The notes below the pieces were generated by a model. The model saw nothing but the letters and a program-made list of their open reading frames with translations, was not told the origin of the DNA and did not search any database. Of a DNA stretch of 64,000 nucleotides, positions 32,448 through 41,980 are shown in pieces; positions within the stretch are counted from its first letter, which is position 1, and every line of letters starts with the position of its first letter. A program made the translations under genes and the position numbers. Location of the stretch: assembly GCF_014235785.1 (NCBI RefSeq), contig NZ_CP060137.1, positions 3,832,001-3,896,000 on the forward strand. Reading direction: 5' to 3'. The stretch comes from Bacillus sp. PAMC26568. Its GTDB lineage: Bacteria > Bacillota > Bacilli > Bacillales > Bacillaceae.

Positions 32448-33620
32448 TTAAGCGTACATCTGCTCTTCTTCTTTTCGGAAAAATCCTTTCATCGCATGAA
32501 ACACGTCGACCTTTTGTTTGAGGATATAATGGCGGAATCTCTCATCAGAGATGTTTTTATACGCGGACATTAGGGTTGAGTGACGATTGTACTGATTTAC
32601 TTCGCCATAGCCAAACATGTTTGAAACCTTCATCAGCTCTCCAACCAGTTTGACGCAGCGGGCATTGTCTGAAGTTAAATTATCACCATCTGAAAAATGG
32701 AACGGGTAAATGTTATAGCGGCTAGGCTGGTACTTTTCTTCAATAATTTCAAGCGCTTTTCTATATGCAGAAGAACAAATCGTCCCCCCGCTTTCTCCCT
32801 TTGAAAAGAAATCATCTTCTTTAACAACCTTCGCTTCTGTATGATGGGCAATAAATTCAATTTCAACCTTCTCATACTTTGAGCGCAAAAATCGCGTCAT
32901 CCAAAAGAAAAAACTTCTGGCCATATACTTTTCCCAAATTCCCATTGAACCGCTCGTATCCATCATGGCAATTACAACCGCCCGTGATTCAGGTTTTACA
33001 ACCTCATTCCATGTTTTAAATTTCAAATCTTCAGGATAAATCGGATGGAACTTTGGTGTACCCGCCATGGCATTACGTTTATATGCCGAAAGCATGGTAC
33101 GTTTTTTATCAATATTCCCCATCAGACCTGTGCGCCTAATATCGTTAAACTCAATATTCTCTACGACAATCTGATCGAGCTCTTTCCTCTTCAAATTCGG
33201 AAGCTCAAGTTCTTTGAACAAAGCCTCCTCAAGTTCCATCATTGATACTTCCGCTTCGTAGTAATCTTCTCCGGCCTGATCGCCTGCTCCCTGCCCTTTG
33301 CCTGGACCGTTTGCATTTGACTGAGAACCATCTCTTGCTACTAAGTCGCCAACTTTGCTGTCCCCATTTCCTTGACCAACATGTTTATTTTTATCATAAT
33401 TATATCTGATTTTATATTCATCCAGTGACCTGATTGGAATCTTAACAACATCTTTGCCATTTGACATCACAATATTTTCTTCAGTAATGAGATCAGGCAA
33501 ATTGCTGCGGATTGCTTCCTGAACCTTCTCCTGGTGACGCTTCTGATCATCGTGGCCTTTGCGATGGAGGGACCAATCTTCATTCGAAATGACAAAGCTG
33601 TGTCCATTTCCTTTTACCAT
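32448..33620 (-). CDS. yhbH: Sporulation protein YhbH (DUF444)
   Basis: 390 aa. DUF444 with N-terminal [20 protein letters not shown], glycine-rich linker about 100-140, and a von Willebrand A-like domain with [20 protein letters not shown] (metal-site DTSGS). Partner of PrkA: in B. subtilis yhbH and prkA are sigmaE-dependent and linked to sporulation; the E. coli pair is YeaH-YeaG. It lies downstream of prkA on the same strand with one small gene between. Confidence 0.92.
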   Translation of the reverse strand: MVKGNGHSFVISNEDWSLHRKGHDDQKRHQEKVQEAIRSNLPDLITEENIVMSNGKDVVKIPIRSLDEYKIRYNYDKNKHVGQGNGDSKVGDLVARDGSQSNANGPGKGQGAGDQAGEDYYEAEVSMMELEEALFKELELPNLKRKELDQIVVENIEFNDIRRTGLMGNIDKKRTMLSAYKRNAMAGTPKFHPIYPEDLKFKTWNEVVKPESRAVVIAMMDTSGSMGIWEKYMARSFFFWMTRFLRSKYEKVEIEFIAHHTEAKVVKEDDFFSKGESGGTICSSAYRKALEIIEEKYQPSRYNIYPFHFSDGDNLTSDNARCVKLVGELMKVSNMFGYGEVNQYNRHSTLMSAYKNISDERFRHYILKQKVDVFHAMKGFFRKEEEQMYA

Positions 33621-33842
33621 CTATAATTCTCCCCCTCCAAAAAATATTTTTTGGAATATATTCACCAAACTATACCTTCTTACATAAAATAGCTTTGGGT
33701 CTAGATTCGGCATTGTTTAGATTACTCTATCCTATGCTGGAAAAAGAGATAATTGACAAATAATTTAGAAAATTAGACTTGTCTTTTTAAAAAATAGACA
33801 AGTTGCATCGTGCATATTTATTTAGCGGATGCTTGATTTTAT

Positions 33843-34040
33843 TCAAAAAAAAAACTCTCTGAAAGGCGCAGAGAGTTTTTTTTTATCTTCTTCATGCTGT
33901 GCTGGATCTGGTTTTTTGCCGCTTTTTTCAACTTCTTTATTTGTTTTCATGTGCTCCATAATCTTTGAGTGCTCCACTAAATCCTTCATATTACGGACCA
34001 TTGTTCCATTTTCCACTTCTGTTTCATTCTTTTTCGTCAT
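33843..34040 (-). CDS. Small acidic/basic protein whose frame runs through its own terminator
   Basis: 65 aa from ATG 34040 with an excellent GGAGGTG site. Reads MTKKNETEVENG, then MVRNMKDLVEHSKIMEHMKT, then KPDPAQHEEDKK; charged and probably soluble. No stop codon occurs before the terminator: the last 12 or so residues (LSAPFREFFF) are encoded by the hairpin and T-run, with TGA directly after the T-run. Family not recognised. It lies between prkA and yhbH. Confidence 0.65.
   Translation of the reverse strand: MTKKNETEVENGTMVRNMKDLVEHSKIMEHMKTNKEVEKSGKKPDPAQHEEDKKKLSAPFREFFF
33845..33886 (-). terminator. Terminator overlapping the 3' end of the small gene
   Basis: On the minus strand AAAACTCTCTG, seven bases, CAGAGAGTTTT with a run of about ten T. 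The stop codon of the small gene follows the T-run. Confidence 0.88.
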
Positions 34041-34111
34041 GTTAAGCACCTCCAGTATGGCTTTTCTTTTCCCGTTATTATCCAATTTGAAACCAATCTT
34101 GAATCATGAAA

Positions 34112-34140
34112 GCAAAAGCCAGGCACTAGATGCCTGGCTC
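34112..34140 (-). terminator. Terminator of prkA
   Basis: On the minus strand GCCAGGCA, TCTAG, TGCCTGGC followed by TTTTGCTTTC. Confidence 0.85.
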
Positions 34141-34144
34141 TATA

Positions 34145-36040
34145 TTATCGATTTAACAGACTGCCTACATAGCGCAGCAAGTCGTTGGCAGATGTCGAGT
34201 TATATCCATGCTCTTCAATAAGCCGTCTCACTACTTCATTAATTTTCTTCAGCTGCAGTTCATCTGGTGTTTTCGAAGATGTTGTAATTTTAACAACATC
34301 CTTCAGATCGGCAAACAGCTTTTTCTGGATCGCTTCACGCAATCTTTCATGCGAATTATAATCAAATCGCTTCCCTTTACGTGCATAGGCAGAAATGCGG
34401 ATCAGGATTTCTTCTCTGAAGGCTTTTTTCGCATTTTCGGAAATGCCGATTTGCTCCTCAATGGAACGCATTAGCTTATCGTCCGGATTCATTTCTTCAC
34501 CTGTCAGCGGATCGCGGATCTTATTTTTATTGCAATACGCCTCTACATTATCAAGGTAATTATCCATTAGCGTTTTTGCTGATTCCTCGTAAGAGTAAAC
34601 GAAAGCCTTCTGCACTTCTTTCTTCGCCAGATCATCGTATTCTTTTCTGGCTACTGAGATAAAATTCAAATAGCGCTCACGGTCTTCATTTGAGATAGAT
34701 GCATGCTGATCCAATCCTTCTTTTAAAGACCTCAGCACATCAAGGGCATTAATGGACGGAATTTCTTTACGGATAATGGTAGATGAAATCCGGTTAATGA
34801 CATAGCGCGGATCAATTCCGCTCATGCCTTCATCAGCATATTCTTTTTGAAGCTCCTCGACATCGACTGTATTATAGCCTTCTACACTTTCGCCGTCATA
34901 CAAACGCATTTTCTTGACGAGATCGATATCGCCTCTCTTTGGATCTTTCATTCTCGTCAGTATTGTAAACATAGCCGCAACCTTCATAGTATGAGGCGCG
35001 ATATGAACATCTGCAACATCACTTTCACTGATCATCTTCTCATAAATTCGTTCTTCTTCAGACACTCTTAAATTGTAAGGAACAGGCATGACGATAATTC
35101 TGGAATGCAGCGCCTCATTTTTCTTATTCGAAATAAATGAGCGGTACTCGGTTTCATTTGTATGCGCAACAATCAGTTCATCTGCTGAAATTAACGCAAA
35201 TCTCCCTGCTTTAAAATTGCCTTCCTGCGTAAGCGAGAGCAAATGCCATAAAAACTTTTCATCACACTTCAGCATCTCCTGGAACTCCATCATACCGCGG
35301 TTCGCTTTGTTCAGCTCTCCATCAAACCGATAGGCACGAGGATCAGACTCTGAACCAAATTCGGCAATGGTTGAAAAATCAATGCTTCCAGTTAAATCTG
35401 CAATATCCTGCGATTTCGGATCTGAAGGACTGAACGTTCCAATGCCAGTACGCTTATCTTCTGAGAAAAAGATACGTTCAATAATCACATCTTCAATTCT
35501 TCCGCCGTACTCCTGCTCAAGTCTCATTAGGTTTAATGGCGAGAGGTTTCCCTCAATCCTAATGCCGGATTCTTGAAAGAAATCTTCTCTTAAATGATGG
35601 GGAATCAAATGCAATGGATCCTCATGCATCGGGCATCCTTTAATTGCATACACAGCTCCGCGGTCAGTCAGTGAATACGCCTCAAGACCTCTTTTAAGCA
35701 TTGTCACTAACGTTGATTTCCCTCCGCTTACTGGCCCCATAAGCAGCAAGATTCTTTTCCTGACATCTAAGCGTTTGGCTGCAGGATGAAAATACTCCTC
35801 AACAAGACGTTCCAATGAGTCTTCAAGTCCAAATAGCTTATGATCAAAGAACTTATAGCGCTTTGATCCATTTTCTACCTCTATACCGGCGTCTTTTATC
35901 ATATTGTAAACTCGTGAGTGAGCCGATTGTGCAACCCATGGTTTTTCTTTTAACATATCCAAATACTCAACGAAGGTTCCTTCCCACTTAAGCCGCTGTT
36001 CATCTTCTCTATACTTTTCAATTTTTTTTAAGATATCCAT
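34145..36040 (-). CDS. prkA: PrkA AAA+ protein (serine protein kinase/protease family)
   Basis: 631 aa, equal to B. subtilis PrkA. Walker A GPVSGGKST at 102-110, PrkA AAA domain about 70-380, and C-terminal PrkA domain (about 400-630; PLTGEEMNPDDKLMRSIEEQ; ISAYARKGKRFDYNSHERL). ATG 36040 has GGAGGAGGT four bases upstream; upstream in-frame Met codons are part of the leader. PrkA was named as a kinase; recent work on B. subtilis describes an AAA+ protease activity linked to sporulation control. Works with YhbH. Confidence 0.94.
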   Translation of the reverse strand: MDILKKIEKYREDEQRLKWEGTFVEYLDMLKEKPWVAQSAHSRVYNMIKDAGIEVENGSKRYKFFDHKLFGLEDSLERLVEEYFHPAAKRLDVRKRILLLMGPVSGGKSTLVTMLKRGLEAYSLTDRGAVYAIKGCPMHEDPLHLIPHHLREDFFQESGIRIEGNLSPLNLMRLEQEYGGRIEDVIIERIFFSEDKRTGIGTFSPSDPKSQDIADLTGSIDFSTIAEFGSESDPRAYRFDGELNKANRGMMEFQEMLKCDEKFLWHLLSLTQEGNFKAGRFALISADELIVAHTNETEYRSFISNKKNEALHSRIIVMPVPYNLRVSEEERIYEKMISESDVADVHIAPHTMKVAAMFTILTRMKDPKRGDIDLVKKMRLYDGESVEGYNTVDVEELQKEYADEGMSGIDPRYVINRISSTIIRKEIPSINALDVLRSLKEGLDQHASISNEDRERYLNFISVARKEYDDLAKKEVQKAFVYSYEESAKTLMDNYLDNVEAYCNKNKIRDPLTGEEMNPDDKLMRSIEEQIGISENAKKAFREEILIRISAYARKGKRFDYNSHERLREAIQKKLFADLKDVVKITTSSKTPDELQLKKINEVVRRLIEEHGYNSTSANDLLRYVGSLLNR

Positions 36041-36139
36041 AAGGACCTCCTCCATCATTGGTGATACTTGAGCGCGATTAATACACTTTATGCAAGGATG
36101 TCCCCCAACATTCTTCTTTTGAATGGAAAAGGTTTTTTA

Positions 36140-36263
36140 CTAAGAAAAGCGGAATCGCCCGTTCTGACCGAGGGGCTGGGTGATGGAGCTGGACACTAAG
36201 AAAAGCGGAATCACCAGTTTAGACCCGACAGGCAGAAAAGGATCCGACAGAAAAACATTGTCC
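36140..36263. repeat. Two truncated copies of the intergenic repeat, in tandem
   Basis: Copy 1 (36140-36195) begins AAGAAAAGCGGAATCGCCCG and jumps straight to the right end (CCGAGGGGCTGGGTGATGGA), lacking the middle. Copy 2 (36196-36263) has the left half through GGATCCGACAGAAAAA and then stops. Both relate to the fuller copy at 8707-8835. Upstream of the prkA start, non-coding. Confidence 0.7.
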
Positions 36264-36310
36264 AGATTTATTCCCTAAAAAAGATAATTCAGGAAATCTT
36301 CCCATTTTTA

Positions 36311-36339
36311 TTCACATGATATTTGGGATAAGATATAAT
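36311..36339 (+). promoter_or_regulatory. Strong sigmaA promoter
   Basis: TTCACA, 17 bp, TATAAT at 36334-36339. It drives the short gene at 36392. Confidence 0.75.
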
Positions 36340-36391
36340 AAGACTAGCTATGTAAGGGTCATCATTTACATATAAGGGGGGAATCAGCACG

Positions 36392-36484
36392 ATGAAAACG
36401 GCATTAATTTTAGGGGTATGCATTACTTTCTTAGTTTCAATCTTCACTGCTGGATACAATGATAAACCGGGTTTGAAAAAATAA
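36392..36484 (+). CDS. 30-residue membrane peptide
   Basis: MKTALILGVCITFLVSIFTA, then GYNDKPGLKK. One transmembrane helix and a charged tail. It has a strong promoter, an AAGGGGGGAA ribosome site eight bases upstream and a terminator right behind it, so a real short gene is well supported. Family not recognised. Confidence 0.75.
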   Translation: MKTALILGVCITFLVSIFTAGYNDKPGLKK

Positions 36485-36492
36485 ACATACTG

Positions 36493-36532
36493 AAAACGGC
36501 TTGAGAGGAAATTCCTCTCAAGCCGTTTTTTT
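36493..36532. terminator. Bidirectional terminator
   Basis: AAAACGGCTTGAGAGGAA / TTCCTCTCAAGCCGTTTT, almost no loop. Serves the 30-residue gene and trmL. Confidence 0.92.
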
Positions 36533-37004
36533 AAATCAATCCAGGGTAATTTTGCTGTCTTAGTGCCTCATAAATCAGAATCGCAGCCGTATTGGATAAA
36601 TTCAAAGACCGCACATTCTCTGTCATCGGCAATCGCAGACACCTTTCCATGTTGCTTGCAATTAAATCTTTAGGAAGGCCTGTCGTTTCTTTTCCAAAAA
36701 CGAAAAAGACGTCTTGATCTTGATCACTATAGTCAAATGAAGTATGGTTCTTTTCGCCAAACTTCGTTATAAAATAAAATTCGCCTTCTTGAAATGCTTC
36801 AAAAAGCTCATCTAATGAATCATGATAAACAACATTCACATATTCCCAATAATCAAGTCCCGCACGCTTAAGCATTTTGTCATCTGTAGAAAAGCCAAGA
36901 GGACGGATTAAGTGCAGCGTTGTATTGGTCGCAGCGCAAGTGCGTGCAATGTTTCCTGTATTTGCTGGAATTTCTGGCTGATATAGTACGACATGTATTG
37001 CCAC
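36531..37004 (-). CDS. trmL: tRNA (cytidine/uridine-34-2'-O)-methyltransferase TrmL
   Basis: 157 aa SPOUT (SpoU) methyltransferase, formerly cspR. AIHVVLYQPEIPANTGNIAR at the start, FVFGKETTGLP middle motif, and MTENVRSLNLSNTAAILIYE at the end with the trefoil knot. Modifies the wobble nucleotide of tRNA-Leu. GTG 37004 is chosen because GAGGTG lies six bases before it and it gives the usual family start; a GTG at 37013 overlaps that ribosome site. Confidence 0.92.
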   Translation of the reverse strand: MAIHVVLYQPEIPANTGNIARTCAATNTTLHLIRPLGFSTDDKMLKRAGLDYWEYVNVVYHDSLDELFEAFQEGEFYFITKFGEKNHTSFDYSDQDQDVFFVFGKETTGLPKDLIASNMERCLRLPMTENVRSLNLSNTAAILIYEALRQQNYPGLI

Positions 37005-37048
37005 ATTCTTCACCTCATCTAAATCTGTTACCCTTATTATACCACTGT

Positions 37049-37939
37049 TTATTTTTTAGGACTCGAATCATCCTCGATATGAAAGAATTTATACTTTATA
37101 TTTGGTGTGTACGCCGTTGAGTCCTCATAATCCCAGTACCGCATCCTGCTGTTATACGTATTCGCATTTACAAGCGGCATGTTCGCCTGATCTTTTGCTA
37201 CTACGATCGTTGTATGGTCAAACCTTCCGTCGCCCTGGAAATCATAGCAAATCACATCTCCAGGCATTAATGCTTCCGGAGCTCCAACGGACGTTGCTCT
37301 TAAGCCTGTTTTTGAATTACCAAGAAACAAGGTAAGCGAATGGGCAACCGTCCAGCTGTAGCTCCATGAATTATTCTGCATCCACCATCCGCTAGAACGG
37401 CCTGGATAACCTCTCATCCTGGCACCGCCGGCATGCAGACACTGCGAAACATAATTTGTACAGTTCACATCGAAGTTTTTAAACTTCGGATTGTGGCTGT
37501 TCCACCATCTCTCAGCATATTGGACTGCAGCCAAACGATCATAATAAAAAGGAGCTCTATCATGACCAGCTGCAGGTTTTTCATCGAACTTCTCCGTTTT
37601 AAGATGTTCTATTTTAAAATCCCTGACAATTTCCCCTTGAATAAAAACGGCTGTACGATCCTCTACTTTTTCTTCAAGGTAAATCGAGTCTTGATCTTTA
37701 TGCAGATACTTGTAATGGCAGCGATATTGAACATGCTCCTCTTCATTTGAAGCCTTTTTAACATGGGTAAGCTGAACAGTAGCGGTTCCTTTAAGAACAT
37801 CTACTTCTCGATTTTGAAGGATCTTTTTTTTTCTCAAAAATACAGAACGATCTTCTATCACATCAAGCTCTAGTGCGCTTCCATTGTTTATCAGCATTTC
37901 TAATTTCGCTTTCATCATATCTGAAAGATCTTGTTTCAT
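37049..37939 (-). CDS. yhbB: Putative amidase domain protein YhbB
   Basis: 296 aa. The C-terminal part (about 130-290) is an Amidase_6 papain-like domain: YDRLAAVQYAERWWNSHNPK, then NCTNYVSQCLHAGGARM with the catalytic Cys, and GDVICYDFQGDGRFDHTTIV with His. The N-terminal half is a beta-rich domain. No signal peptide is visible, so spore or mother-cell location is possible. Same place as B. subtilis yhbB, between trmL/cspR and queG. Confidence 0.88.
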   Translation of the reverse strand: MKQDLSDMMKAKLEMLINNGSALELDVIEDRSVFLRKKKILQNREVDVLKGTATVQLTHVKKASNEEEHVQYRCHYKYLHKDQDSIYLEEKVEDRTAVFIQGEIVRDFKIEHLKTEKFDEKPAAGHDRAPFYYDRLAAVQYAERWWNSHNPKFKNFDVNCTNYVSQCLHAGGARMRGYPGRSSGWWMQNNSWSYSWTVAHSLTLFLGNSKTGLRATSVGAPEALMPGDVICYDFQGDGRFDHTTIVVAKDQANMPLVNANTYNSRMRYWDYEDSTAYTPNIKYKFFHIEDDSSPKK

Positions 37940-38003
37940 ACATCCTCACCGCCAAATATGTCATTAGTAAGACAATATGAGAAGTTATTGGCAAGTATGA
38001 AGA

Positions 38004-39137
38004 TTACAATGTGATGAGATGGAGACCTTTTTCAATTTCATGACGGACTTCCTCATCTTTTTCGTTTTCCAGTGCAGTCTGCAATTCTTTAATGGTTCTT
38101 TTTTCACCGATTGAACCAATTGCCCATGCTGCCGTTCCTCTAATGACCGGACGAGGATCATGATTCATTAAGTGAATAAGATCAGGAAGGGCTGATTCAT
38201 CTTTAAAATGTGCCAATGCAATGATGGCATTTCGCTGAATCGGTTTCTTTCCTCGCCAAGAACCCGATACATGTCCAAATTTTTCTTTAAATTCCCGATT
38301 GCTCATTGTAAGGAGCGGCTTCAGCTTTGGCTTCGCAATCTCAGGATCCGGCTCCATTTCAGCGTGCAAATGAAAATCCTTGCCTTTATTCTCAGGACAG
38401 ACAGTCTGACACGTATCACATCCATATAAACGATTGCCAAGCTTTTTGCGGTATTGATCCTTTAAAAAGCCCTTCGTCTGCGTTAAAAACGCGATGCATT
38501 TATTTGAATCAAGCTGCCCTCCTTGAACCAGTGCCCCGGTAGGACAAGCATCCACACAAATCGTACAGCTGCCGCAGCGGTCTTCCATTGGAGTATCAGG
38601 AGAAAATGGAAGATTGGTGATGATTTCTCCTAAATAAACATACGATCCAAACTCCGGAGTAATAATCGCACAATTTTTACCGCTCCAGCCAATTCCGGCT
38701 CTTTCAGCAACAGCCCGATCTGACAGCTCTCCGGTATCAACCATGGACCTGAACTCAGCACCGGGAACCTTCTGCTGAATAAATGCTTCAAGCTTATTTA
38801 ATCGATCTCTAAGAATATGATGATAATCCTGTCCCCATGAAGCTCTGCAGAAAATACCTCTTCTATCTTCCTTCGTGCTTCTGGGTGCATCCTTTAACTT
38901 AGAGGGATAAGCAAGCGCAATGGAAATAATTGATTTTGATCCAGGAAGAAGCATGTCTGGATTTGTCCGCTTTTCAATATCAGGCTCTTCAAAACCAGAC
39001 TGATATCCTTTTTGCTCATGCACAATCAGCCGCTGCTTCAATTCATCAAAAACGGAAGCCTGCGCGAATCCGATTTTATTAATGCCTATGCTTTGGCTGT
39101 ACGCAATAATTTCCTGTTTTAGTTCTTCAAATTCCAT
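38004..39137 (-). CDS. queG: Epoxyqueuosine reductase QueG
   Basis: 377 aa. Cobalamin- and 4Fe-4S-dependent last step of queuosine synthesis. Two cluster motifs: CGSCTICVDACPTGALVQGG and CDTCQTVCPENKG. N-terminal domain with AGIGWSGKNCAIITPEFGSY; the C-terminal 80 residues form HEAT-like repeats (AIIALAHFKDESALPDLIHL). The last 70 residues match the longer Bacillus type (YhbA) rather than the short E. coli form. Confidence 0.94.
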   Translation of the reverse strand: MEFEELKQEIIAYSQSIGINKIGFAQASVFDELKQRLIVHEQKGYQSGFEEPDIEKRTNPDMLLPGSKSIISIALAYPSKLKDAPRSTKEDRRGIFCRASWGQDYHHILRDRLNKLEAFIQQKVPGAEFRSMVDTGELSDRAVAERAGIGWSGKNCAIITPEFGSYVYLGEIITNLPFSPDTPMEDRCGSCTICVDACPTGALVQGGQLDSNKCIAFLTQTKGFLKDQYRKKLGNRLYGCDTCQTVCPENKGKDFHLHAEMEPDPEIAKPKLKPLLTMSNREFKEKFGHVSGSWRGKKPIQRNAIIALAHFKDESALPDLIHLMNHDPRPVIRGTAAWAIGSIGEKRTIKELQTALENEKDEEVRHEIEKGLHLITL

Positions 39138-39222
39138 GATATCAAACCTCCTTTCTGTTCATATTTTCGAATGGCTATTATCTTATATGTTAAAATAGGT
39201 ACATTAAAATGTGGAGGATAAA

Positions 39223-39891
39223 ATGATGGAAATTACCATAAGCAATGAGATCAAACAGCATTTCCCTCAATTTAAATTAGGTGTAATCGAGTATACAGGT
39301 ATTAGTGTATCAGAATCCCCGCAAATGCTTAAAGGAAGAATGCGTCTCTTTCAAGAGTCCATTTTCTTTGAAATGGAAGATAAAAAAGTTCAAGACCTGA
39401 AGCCTATTAATGAATGGCGTACCATCTTTAAAACACTCGGCGCAGATCCCAACCGGTATCGTCCTTCAAGCGAAGCCTTATATCGGCGAATTCAAAAACA
39501 GCAGTACCTTGCACCCATCCACTCTGCTGCCGATCTGAATAATTTCTTTTCCCTTCAGCATCAAATCCCATTTGGCATTTACGATGTTGATAAACTTACA
39601 GGAAACATCCAGATTGGCATTGGGAAAGAATCTGATGCATATATGGCCATTAACGGAAGAGACGTGAATATGAATGGCAAATTGATTTCTTCAGATGATT
39701 CAGGCGCCTTCGGAAGTCCCTATGTCGACTCACTGCGAAGTGCTGTTACAGAAGCTACAAAAAATGCCCTTCACCTCATCTATCTGCAGCCAAGCATGGA
39801 TAAAGAAAGTGCTCAGCAAATGTTATCATCATTAACCAATATGTTCATTCAAATTCATGGCGGTGAAGGGAATTATGCCGTAATTGGGTAA
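39223..39891 (+). CDS. B3/B4 tRNA-binding domain protein
   Basis: 222 aa. B3/B4 domain as found in phenylalanyl-tRNA synthetase beta and in free-standing putative editing proteins: EWRTIFKTLGADPNRYRPSS, EALYRRIQKQ, and DLNNFFSLQHQIPFGIYDVD. ATG 39223 follows GTGGAGG at good spacing (a GTG within the ribosome site is rejected). Likely hydrolyses mischarged aminoacyl-tRNA; the substrate cannot be read. Divergent from queG. Confidence 0.85.
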   Translation: MMEITISNEIKQHFPQFKLGVIEYTGISVSESPQMLKGRMRLFQESIFFEMEDKKVQDLKPINEWRTIFKTLGADPNRYRPSSEALYRRIQKQQYLAPIHSAADLNNFFSLQHQIPFGIYDVDKLTGNIQIGIGKESDAYMAINGRDVNMNGKLISSDDSGAFGSPYVDSLRSAVTEATKNALHLIYLQPSMDKESAQQMLSSLTNMFIQIHGGEGNYAVIG

Positions 39892-39960
39892 AATGTTTTT
39901 ATCCTGTAAATAAGTACACATAACAGGCAGGCAAATTATCTTAAATACTATAATATTAAT

Positions 39961-39996
39961 GTCCTCTCTGATTTTTTCGGAGAGGATTTTATTTTC
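39961..39996 (+). terminator. Terminator after the B3/B4 gene
   Basis: CCTCTC, 11 bases, GAGAGG then ATTTTATTTT. The rest of 39997-40187 shows no gene. Confidence 0.7.
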
Positions 39997-40185
39997 TTAT
40001 ATCAAAACTTCAATGCAGTTTCTATCTGTTTTCACACAGTATACTTTCCAATCTGAAACAATTACTGTCCGGAAAACCTATTTTACTAGCGGTTAACAGA
40101 GAAATACTGTCCGTTTTAAGGTTAATACTTTCTTTTTTCCATATTCCTCCTAATTAAGAGGGCTACACATATTTTTCAAGCACAA

Positions 40186-40234
40186 TGAAAAAACGCAATG
40201 CCCCGTTTGTCGAAAAACGAAACACTGCGTTGTA
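40186..40234 (-). terminator. Terminator of the tRNA-Gly gene
   Basis: On the minus strand CAACGCA ... TTGCGTTTTTT with an inner TTTCGTTT/AAACG stem. Confidence 0.75.
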
Positions 40235-40240
40235 TATGTA

Positions 40241-40314
40241 TGGAGCGGGTGATGGGAATCGAACCCACGACATTAGCTTGGAAGGCTAGAGTTTTACCAT
40301 TAAACTACACCCGC
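40241..40314 (-). tRNA. tRNA-Gly (anticodon TCC)
   Basis: 74 nt with encoded CCA. Anticodon loop CTTCCAA; T-loop GGTTCGATTCC; acceptor GCGGGTG/CACCCGC. Single tRNA, own terminator. Confidence 0.95.
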
Positions 40315-40429
40315 AAGAGGTAATAAAAATATTGTAACAAAGAATGAATGAGACTTCAACATAAAAATATTAGCAAATTTTGTCGAACATATGAAGAAAA
40401 AACAGACTATCTGTTTTTTCTTCCGGGTT

Positions 40430-41980
40430 TCATTTAGAAGTTAAGGAGTTCCGGTATTCATTAGGTGTACATCCAACTTGTTTCTTAAACACCTTACTAA
40501 AATACTTTTCGTTTTGATAGCCTACTCCATAGGCCACATCATATATTTTTAAATATGGATTTTCAAGCAGCCTCTTTGCTCTTTCCATGCGAATATTCGT
40601 TAAATAATCCGTAAGAGTTGCATGGTAATCTTGTTTGAATTTCCTTGAAATGTACTCTCTGCTCAAAAAGAATCGATCGGCAATATCTTGAAGAGTAATA
40701 TCCTGCTGATAATGCTGCTGCAGATATTCTTCAATTTGCTGCATGTTGTTTTTTTCTTTTTGATACTTTACGTTAGAAAGAATGGTGATGAGTTCTGCAA
40801 ATTCTTTCGTTTTTTCATCTTTAAACTTTTTCATAGAAAAGGTGCCATCTGTATTCCAGTATGCTTTCCCGGAATAGAATTCAGACTTGTGATTGACTTC
40901 ATATTCTTTAAGCCAATTGCTTCTTAACAGGTTAAACTGATTTTCCCACATCGCAATCTGTTCCAGGGACAGATTATGCTGCTGTTCAAGCTTTGCGAAA
41001 ATCTTTACCAGCTGGGCTTCAGTCTGAGGAATGCTCCCTGACTGTACAGTCCACTTCAGTTCACTTGAAAAATCAAACAAATGGAGCAGCGGTTTTTCTT
41101 CTTCGTCCTTCGGACCTTCAAGTGCCGTGTTCCTGCGCAAATCGTGCTTTTGCAAAATTGCCTCTGCTTCTCCATATGCCTCACTTAGCTCGGTGCTGGG
41201 ATTGCCTGCTGCTGCAATGACGTGAACCTTTAGCTGCTGTTTAATCAGCCTGATGATTTCTTCGGCTACCATCGCTGGATTTTTTTTCTTCCAAATAAGC
41301 AAAACGAGCTCATCCTCTTTATTCACGTTTTTAAAGCAAACTCCATCTTTTAATCGCCCGCTGCAAAGGTTGGCAATGGAAATCATGGCAGCTTCACGGT
41401 CCTTTTGAAGGGCTTTAAGCGAAAGAACGGCTGCCATCTTCTTTACGGCTGAAAATTGTACGCTGTACTCTTTTTCAATTTTCTCTTCCGCCTCTTTCGG
41501 CACTTCTTTTTTCACACAAAGCCCTGAAAAAAGCTGATCCCAATAGAGAGGCTTCACCTCGCTGATGACGCGGTTCTCCTCATCCTGGGTGGATTTGGAG
41601 CGCGCCTGCTCCCTCCACTCATTTACGGCTCGTTCCAGCGTTTCGTTTAATACATCCGGCTCAATCGGTTTGAGGATATAATCGAAGCTTTTATAGGCAA
41701 TTGCATGTCTCATGTACTCAAAATCATCATATCCGCTCACAACGATTGTTTTGCTTGAAGAATTTTCAGCATGCAGCCACTTTAAGAGACTGATGCCGTC
41801 GCGCCTCGGCATTCTCATATCCGTAAAAATAATTTCAGGACTATGCTCTTTGATAAGCGCGGCAGCTTCTTCGCCGTCTTCTGCTTCAATAATGGTATCA
41901 ATGCCATGCTTTTCCCAGTCAGCGAGCAGCATGAGTCCTTCACGCACATGCTTTTCATCATCAATTATGATGACTTTCAT
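40430..41980 (-). CDS. AraC-type response regulator (YesN family)
   Basis: 516 aa. Receiver domain 1-120 with Asp54 (IIFTDMRMPRRDG); long middle region; AraC HTH pair about 410-516 (YQQDITLQDIADRFFLSREY, then ISRKFKQ; YDVAYGVGYQNEKYFSKVFK). ATG 41980 has GGAAGGTGAG upstream; a GTG at 41989 is less likely. Starts inside the kinase gene (20-bp overlap), so coupled. It likely controls the sugar ABC operon beyond the repeat array, as YesN-type regulators usually do. Confidence 0.9.
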   Translation of the reverse strand: MKVIIIDDEKHVREGLMLLADWEKHGIDTIIEAEDGEEAAALIKEHSPEIIFTDMRMPRRDGISLLKWLHAENSSSKTIVVSGYDDFEYMRHAIAYKSFDYILKPIEPDVLNETLERAVNEWREQARSKSTQDEENRVISEVKPLYWDQLFSGLCVKKEVPKEAEEKIEKEYSVQFSAVKKMAAVLSLKALQKDREAAMISIANLCSGRLKDGVCFKNVNKEDELVLLIWKKKNPAMVAEEIIRLIKQQLKVHVIAAAGNPSTELSEAYGEAEAILQKHDLRRNTALEGPKDEEEKPLLHLFDFSSELKWTVQSGSIPQTEAQLVKIFAKLEQQHNLSLEQIAMWENQFNLLRSNWLKEYEVNHKSEFYSGKAYWNTDGTFSMKKFKDEKTKEFAELITILSNVKYQKEKNNMQQIEEYLQQHYQQDITLQDIADRFFLSREYISRKFKQDYHATLTDYLTNIRMERAKRLLENPYLKIYDVAYGVGYQNEKYFSKVFKKQVGCTPNEYRNSLTSK

